Shown here piece by piece: positions 6,578 through 9,949 of a stretch of DNA of 9,949 bases; position 1 is the first letter of the stretch, and each line of letters opens with the position of its first letter. A program made the translations under genes and the position numbers. A model generated the notes under the pieces. That model was not told the origin of the DNA, ran no database searches, and saw only the letters and a list, made by a program, of their open reading frames with translations. This DNA is from [Eubacterium] saphenum (GTDB lineage: Bacteria; Bacillota; Clostridia; Oscillospirales; Ruminococcaceae), in assembly GCA_004555855.1 (NCBI GenBank), contig SFJQ01000058.1:1-9949 (forward strand), written 5' to 3'.

Positions 6578-8284
6578 ATGCCCGGACCTATAAAAAATCT
6601 GCCCATAGGAGAAATCCTGATTGAACAGGGTTTCATCAACAAGCAACAGCTCGAGGACGCGCTTGCCGCCCAGAAAAAAAGCACCGGCAAGATGCTCGGC
6701 GATGTTATGCTGGAAATGGGCTTGGTTTCGGAGAGCCAGCTCGCACAGGCTCTTTCTATCAGACTGAAAGTACCGTTTGTTGACCTTTCATCAATCAAGG
6801 TTGATACAAACGCGGTTTCAAAAATCTCGGAGGAAGTTGCGAGAGAAAAGTGCGTTTTCGCGTTCCAGTACAAGAATAACCGCCTTTTTGTTGCAACAAA
6901 CGACCCCGTAAACTTCTACATATTCGAGGACTTAAAAGTTCAGACGGGAATGGAAATCGTTCCGCAGATTTCCACCAAAACGCAGATTGAAGCAGCAATC
7001 GGCAAGTTCTACTCGTCGCAGGCTATCGACAGCACGATGAACGAGCTGGAAAACGAGGCAGGAAGCGGCGACATTTCCGAGGACCTCGAAAAAGCCGAGT
7101 CCGAGGGACGTGTTGATAACGCGCCTATCGTAAAGCTTGTCAATATGATGGTAGAAACGGCGTTCAGAAATCAGGTAACAGATATTCACATCGAGGCGTT
7201 CAAGGACAGAACGAGAATACGTTTCAGAATGGACGGCGAACTTGTCGAGCAGGATATGAAAATCCCGCCCTCCTTCCACAACTCGATTATCACGCGTATC
7301 AAAATTCTCGGCGGAATGAACATCGCCGAGCGCAGAATACCGCTTGACGGACGTTTCGGAACGCGCATCGACGGCGTAAACCTCGATATGCGTGTCAGCA
7401 CAATCCCCTGCGTTTACGGCGAAAAGTGCGTTATCCGTCTGCTTTCGACAGCCGATGATAAAACCCGTAAAATCACCGACCTCGGTATGACGGACTACAA
7501 CTACGAGATGTTCAAGCAGATAATCAGATGCCCGAACGGCGTTATGCTGGTTACGGGACCGACGGGTTCCGGTAAATCGACGACGCTTTACGCGACGCTC
7601 GGAGAGCTTTCCCAGCCGAACGTAAACATCGTTACGGTTGAAGACCCTGTCGAAAAGAAAATCGACGGCGTAAACCAGTGCCAGATTAATGCAAAAGCGG
7701 GAATGACGTTCGCTGCGGCGCTTCGTTCAATCCTCCGTCAGGACCCCGATATCATAATGGTCGGAGAAATCCGTGACGGTGAGACCGCCGATATCGCAAT
7801 CCGTGCCGCAATCACGGGACACTTCGTTCTTTCAACACTGCATACCAACGACGCTGCGACAACAATCACGCGTCTTGTTGATATGGGAGTCGCACCTTAC
7901 ATGGTTGCGTCTTCTCTTGTCGGAATTATCGCTCAGCGACTTGTAAAGCTGCTGTGCAAATCCTGCAAGGAAACCTTCACGCTTTCCGACCCGAACGACC
8001 TGAAGCTGATGAACAAAACTCAGCCGGTTCAGATTTGCAAACCGCATCCGGGCGGCTGCAAGGCTTGCCGCGGCACAGGTTACGCGGGACGAACGGCAAT
8101 TCACGAAATCATTGTTGTCACGCCCGACCTCAAAGAGCTTATTTCAAAGGACGCGACGGCGGAGGAAATCGGCGAGCTTGCGAGGAAAAACGGCACACTT
8201 CTTCTTCGCGATAACGTAACGCAAATGGTTCTTGCGGGAAGAACGTCGATTGACGAGCTTGTAAAGGCAACCTATTCCGTATAA
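6578..8284 (+). CDS. pilB: Type IV pilus extension ATPase PilB (GspE family) with MshEN-like N-terminus
   Basis: This 568-residue cytoplasmic hexameric ATPase drives pilin polymerisation through the platform protein PilC. The N-terminus carries two tandem 24-residue motifs (9-32 PIGEILIEQG...ALAAQ and 39-62 MLGDVMLEMG...ALSIR). These match the xLGxxLxxxG-x6-LxxxLxxQ pattern of MshEN c-di-GMP-binding domains, but the leading Arg is missing from both. The GSPII_E_N fold continues to about 150, then a flexible acidic linker (155-178). The catalytic part has the Asp box (TDIHIEAF, 201-208), Walker A GPTGSGKST (327-335, K333), Walker B region DPDIIMVGEIRD (389-400, E397) and His box (H414, H422). 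A zinc-binding tetracysteine C460-x2-C463 / C494-x2-C497 is present, typical of PilB/GspE and absent from PilT. All key residues are present. It is the first gene of a pilB-pilT pair. A GspE of a secretion system is the alternative, but adjacency to pilT makes PilB far more likely. Confidence 0.95.
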   Translation: MPGPIKNLPIGEILIEQGFINKQQLEDALAAQKKSTGKMLGDVMLEMGLVSESQLAQALSIRLKVPFVDLSSIKVDTNAVSKISEEVAREKCVFAFQYKNNRLFVATNDPVNFYIFEDLKVQTGMEIVPQISTKTQIEAAIGKFYSSQAIDSTMNELENEAGSGDISEDLEKAESEGRVDNAPIVKLVNMMVETAFRNQVTDIHIEAFKDRTRIRFRMDGELVEQDMKIPPSFHNSIITRIKILGGMNIAERRIPLDGRFGTRIDGVNLDMRVSTIPCVYGEKCVIRLLSTADDKTRKITDLGMTDYNYEMFKQIIRCPNGVMLVTGPTGSGKSTTLYATLGELSQPNVNIVTVEDPVEKKIDGVNQCQINAKAGMTFAAALRSILRQDPDIIMVGEIRDGETADIAIRAAITGHFVLSTLHTNDAATTITRLVDMGVAPYMVASSLVGIIAQRLVKLLCKSCKETFTLSDPNDLKLMNKTQPVQICKPHPGGCKACRGTGYAGRTAIHEIIVVTPDLKELISKDATAEEIGELARKNGTLLLRDNVTQMVLAGRTSIDELVKATYSV

Positions 8285-8290
8285 AACAAA

Positions 8291-8307
8291 AGGAGAATAA
8301 AGCAGTG
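8291..8307 (+). promoter_or_regulatory. Ribosome-binding site and GTG start of pilT
   Basis: AGGAG at 8291-8295 is 9 nt before GTG 8305 and 15 nt before the in-frame ATG at 8311. Spacing favours the GTG start, giving a protein that begins MEMNNN; using the ATG would only remove two residues. Confidence 0.6.
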
Positions 8308-9393
8308 GAAATGAATAACAACATTATGGACATTAACCGTATCCTCGATGAGGCGCGCGACCTTGGGTGTTCCGACCTTCATTTCACGGCGGGACTTCCC
8401 CCCGTTGTCAGACTTCACGGCGCTATCAGAAAGCTCTCGGGCTATCCCGACTGCACAGAGCCGCTGATTGTAAATGTCATCAACCAAATCACTTCAATCA
8501 AGCACAAATCCCAGATTTCCAAAGGTCTTGACACGGACTTTTCCTATGTTTCATCGGCAGGCTACCGTCACAGAGTTAACGTGTATCGTCAGCGCGGCTA
8601 TCACGCGGTTGCGATACGTCTTCTGCGAAACGATATCCCGACGCTTTCCGACCTCAATCTTCCCGCAACTCTCGGCGAATTTGCCCTTGCACCTCGCGGA
8701 CTTGTTCTTGTAACAGGCCCTACGGGTTCCGGTAAATCGACGACCTTGGCTGCGATGATTGACCACATAAACCGTCAGAAAAACTGCCACATAATCACGG
8801 TTGAGGACCCTATCGAGTATCTTCACACCCACAAGCAGTCTATGATAAACCAGCGTGAAATCGGACAGGACGTTGACTCCTTCGCGGGCTCATTGCGTGC
8901 GGCACTCCGTGAGGACCCGGACGTAATCCTTGTCGGAGAAATGCGTGACTTTGAAACGATAAACGCTGCCGTAACGGCGGCAGAAACCGGTCACTTGGTA
9001 CTTTCTACGCTGCATACAACGGGTGCAGCTCCCACAATCGACCGTATTATTGACGTTTACCCGCCCCACTCTCAGGGACAAATCCGTTCGCAGCTTGCAA
9101 ACGCGATTGTCGGCATCATCTCGCAGACGCTCGTTCCCACGTCGGACGGCAAGGGACGCTGCGCGGCTCTTGAGGTTCTGGGAGCAACGGACGCTATCCG
9201 CTCGATGATTCGCGAGGGCAAAATCTTCCAGATTCCGACAGCCGTTGCCACGGGTAAGAAATACGGAATGTTCACTCTCGACCAAGACCTCGCACGCCTT
9301 GTCAGAATGGGCAAGGTTACGGACGCGGTTGCACGCACACGCGTTCAGGATTTGAGCGAATACAAGCGTTATCTTGAGATGGGCGTAAATTAA
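8305..9393 (+). CDS. pilT: Type IV pilus retraction ATPase PilT
   Basis: This 362-residue cytoplasmic hexameric ATPase depolymerises the pilus and powers retraction. An N-terminal PAS-like domain (about 5-120, SDLHFTAGLPPVVRLHG Asp box at 23-39) is followed by Walker A GPTGSGKST (138-146, K144), Walker B region EDPDVILVGEMRD (203-215, E212) and the His box TGHLVLSTLHT (228-238, H230 and H237). The C-terminal AIRSMIREGK at 298-306 is close to the AIRNLIRE motif that distinguishes PilT from PilB. The zinc tetracysteine of PilB is absent, as expected. Length is typical for PilT. It lies 20 nt after pilB and is probably cotranscribed; no terminator is obvious after its stop. With PilT present, retraction-dependent functions such as twitching, DNA uptake or surface sensing are possible; which applies here cannot be read from the sequence. 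Confidence 0.95.
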   Translation: MEMNNNIMDINRILDEARDLGCSDLHFTAGLPPVVRLHGAIRKLSGYPDCTEPLIVNVINQITSIKHKSQISKGLDTDFSYVSSAGYRHRVNVYRQRGYHAVAIRLLRNDIPTLSDLNLPATLGEFALAPRGLVLVTGPTGSGKSTTLAAMIDHINRQKNCHIITVEDPIEYLHTHKQSMINQREIGQDVDSFAGSLRAALREDPDVILVGEMRDFETINAAVTAAETGHLVLSTLHTTGAAPTIDRIIDVYPPHSQGQIRSQLANAIVGIISQTLVPTSDGKGRCAALEVLGATDAIRSMIREGKIFQIPTAVATGKKYGMFTLDQDLARLVRMGKVTDAVARTRVQDLSEYKRYLEMGVN

Positions 9394-9395
9394 GA

Positions 9396-9415
9396 TTACA
9401 TTAAATTTACATTAA
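9396..9415 (+). repeat. Direct repeat TTACATTAA with 11-bp period
   Basis: TTACATTAA occurs at 9396-9404 and again at 9407-9415, an 11-bp period that would place both copies on one face of the helix. The spacing and sequence recall OmpR/PhoB-type response-regulator boxes, but the region is AT-rich and the match may be chance. It lies about 90 bp upstream of the pilA -35 box. Confidence 0.35.
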
Positions 9416-9486
9416 TCTCTTGTTAAATTGCCCAAAAATCCCTCTAAAATTTGAAAAGTTTATACGAAATTGAGCGGAAATGCAAA

Positions 9487-9512
9487 AAATTGCAAAAAAA
9501 CACTTGCAATTT
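9487..9512 (+). promoter_or_regulatory. Inverted repeat over the pilA -35 box, candidate operator
   Basis: AAATTGCAA (9487-9495) and TTGCAATTT (9504-9512) form a perfect 9-bp inverted repeat with an 8-nt spacer. The right arm contains the whole -35 hexamer, so a dimeric regulator bound here would interfere with or replace -35 recognition. No known operator is recognised. Confidence 0.45.
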
Positions 9513-9532
9513 CCAAATCAATCAAGTATAAT
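9504..9532 (+). promoter_or_regulatory. Strong sigma-A-type promoter of pilA
   Basis: The -35 box TTGCAA (9504-9509) and the consensus -10 box TATAAT (9527-9532) are separated by exactly 17 nt. The start of transcription would be near 9539-9541, giving a leader of about 117 nt before the pilA ATG. An independent strong promoter fits the high pilin demand relative to the pilB-pilT ATPases. Confidence 0.85.
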
Positions 9533-9540
9533 ATAAATAC

Positions 9541-9626
9541 AAACCGAAGCAAAGCTGCAGACGATGATGTAAACGTTTTCAGATAATCGGTTTGCCGAAT
9601 TCGGATATAGCCCCGCCGGGGTTATA
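9541..9626 (+). promoter_or_regulatory. Structured 5' leader of pilA mRNA
   Basis: Three elements can be drawn. First, AAACCGA (9541-9547) pairs with TCGGTTT (9587-9593), enclosing CTG/CAG (9555-9557 / 9580-9582) and GACG/CGTT (9560-9563 / 9574-9577) around a 10-nt loop. Second, the palindrome CCGAATTCGG lies at 9595-9604. Third, TATAGCCCC (9606-9614) pairs with GGGGTTATA (9618-9626), 9 bp with one G-U and a 3-nt loop. TCGG at 9587-9590 could instead pair with CCGA at 9595-9598, so alternative folds exist. No known riboswitch family is matched with confidence. A stabilising or regulatory leader is inferred. Confidence 0.5.
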
Positions 9627-9657
9627 CATAAAAAATTTTTTACAGGAGGTCTTTACA

Positions 9658-9949
9658 ATGATAAAGAAACTTCAGGCTCTCAAAGCCAAAAAGGGCTTTA
9701 CTCTCGTAGAGCTCGTTGTAGTAATCGCTATCATCGGCGTACTCGCAGCAATCCTCGTTCCATCAATGCTCGGCTATGTAAAGAAATCTAAGGTTTCATC
9801 AGCTAACTCTGCAGCTAACTCTGTTCAGAAAGCTATAAATACAGCTCTTATCGAACTCGATGAAGAAGGCAAGGACGTTGGTGCTATCAATACAGTTAAA
9901 GGCAGTGGTTCTTCAGGTATTACGGATGTTTCTACTTGGAACGATAGCG
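9658..9949 (+). CDS. pilA: Major type IV prepilin PilA (3' end missing)
   Basis: The leader MIKKLQALKAKKG is followed by FTLVELVVVIAIIGVLAAILVPSMLGYV, with cleavage by PilD after Gly13 and Glu at +5 (residue 18). Ninety-seven residues are visible and the gene runs off the window. The helix continues with KKSKVSSANSAANSVQKAINTAL, typical of the pilin alpha-1 C-terminal half, before entry into the globular head. AGGAGG (9644-9649) is 8 nt before the ATG. A near-consensus promoter, a structured leader and codons different from those of the neighbours (many GCT, TCT, GTA and GCA, almost no NCG) point to a highly expressed, structural pilin rather than a minor one. This role is inferred; a second pilin gene may follow beyond the window. 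Confidence 0.9.
   Translation, partial: MIKKLQALKAKKGFTLVELVVVIAIIGVLAAILVPSMLGYVKKSKVSSANSAANSVQKAINTALIELDEEGKDVGAINTVKGSGSSGITDVSTWNDS
9800..9823 (+). repeat. Perfect 12-bp tandem duplication inside pilA
   Basis: CAGCTAACTCTG occurs at 9800-9811 and is repeated without gap at 9812-9823. It keeps the frame and encodes the doubled ANS unit in SANSAANSV, in the pilin helix just after the membrane segment. Confidence 0.85.

Noticed and set aside
6553..6624. Short out-of-frame reading frame starting at ATG 6553 before pilB
   Set aside because: It has no Shine-Dalgarno, overlaps pilB and encodes only 23 residues; I see no support for it.
9394..9417. GATTA...TAATC as a pilT terminator
   Set aside because: It has only 5 AT-rich pairs, a long loop and no T run.
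9540..9597. Canonical c-di-GMP-I (GEMM) riboswitch
   Set aside because: Short strings match in order, but the internal hairpin and the GGGACG element are missing, so a firm call is not justified.
9606..9641. GC hairpin plus T run as an intrinsic terminator or attenuator in the pilA leader
   Set aside because: The T run starts about 10 nt after the stem and is preceded by an A run, so it is not a standard terminator. It lies just before the Shine-Dalgarno of a strongly expressed gene.

Overview
The window is a chromosomal type IV pilus (T4P) locus. It probably comes from a Gram-positive anaerobe of the Clostridia, and an Oscillospirales/Ruminococcus-like gut lineage is my best guess. The evidence is strong AGGAGG ribosome-binding sites, sigma-A-type promoters (TTGCAA-17-TATAAT and TTGCAA-17-TAAAAT), intermediate G+C, and a full set of bacterial T4P parts with no sign of an outer-membrane secretin in the window. 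The taxonomic placement is inference; nothing in the window names the host.

Layout. (1) Positions 1-5239, plus strand, are the distal part of an assembly and minor-pilin operon. It holds the 3' end of a PilO-like inner-membrane alignment protein, a 785-residue PilX/GspK-like protein with a cysteine-rich insertion, and two minor prepilins with G|FTLVE cleavage motifs. Each gene has its own Shine-Dalgarno and the gaps are 14-39 nt. (2) A perfect 10-bp hairpin at 5258-5280 separates this operon from a convergent minus-strand gene. (3) Positions 5307-6362, minus strand, encode the prepilin peptidase PilD. It has intact cysteines and catalytic aspartates plus a charged soluble insertion of about 105 residues. 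(4) Positions 6363-6577 are a divergent intergenic region with a good pilD promoter. (5) Positions 6578-9393, plus strand, hold pilB (extension ATPase) and pilT (retraction ATPase), 20 nt apart. (6) Positions 9394-9657 are a regulatory region with a near-consensus promoter, an inverted repeat over the -35 box and a structured leader of about 115 nt. (7) From 9658 to the window end is the 5' part of the major pilin gene pilA.

How the parts work together. PilD cleaves and N-methylates the prepilins: PilA, the two minor pilins and probably the PilX-like protein. PilB powers pilus extension from the inner face of the membrane through PilC, which is not in this window. PilT powers retraction, so twitching or another retraction-dependent function is expected. 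The PilO-like protein belongs to the PilM/N/O platform, and the other members are probably just upstream. The minor pilins and the PilX-like protein probably form a priming or tip complex, where the large PilX-like ectodomain could be the adhesive or sensing part.

The system is a known type. The points that deserve a second look are the cysteine-rich insertion in the PilX-like protein, the PilD insertion, the MshEN-like (c-di-GMP-type) N-terminus of PilB, a sequence string shared by the pilD and pilA promoters, and the structured pilA leader.
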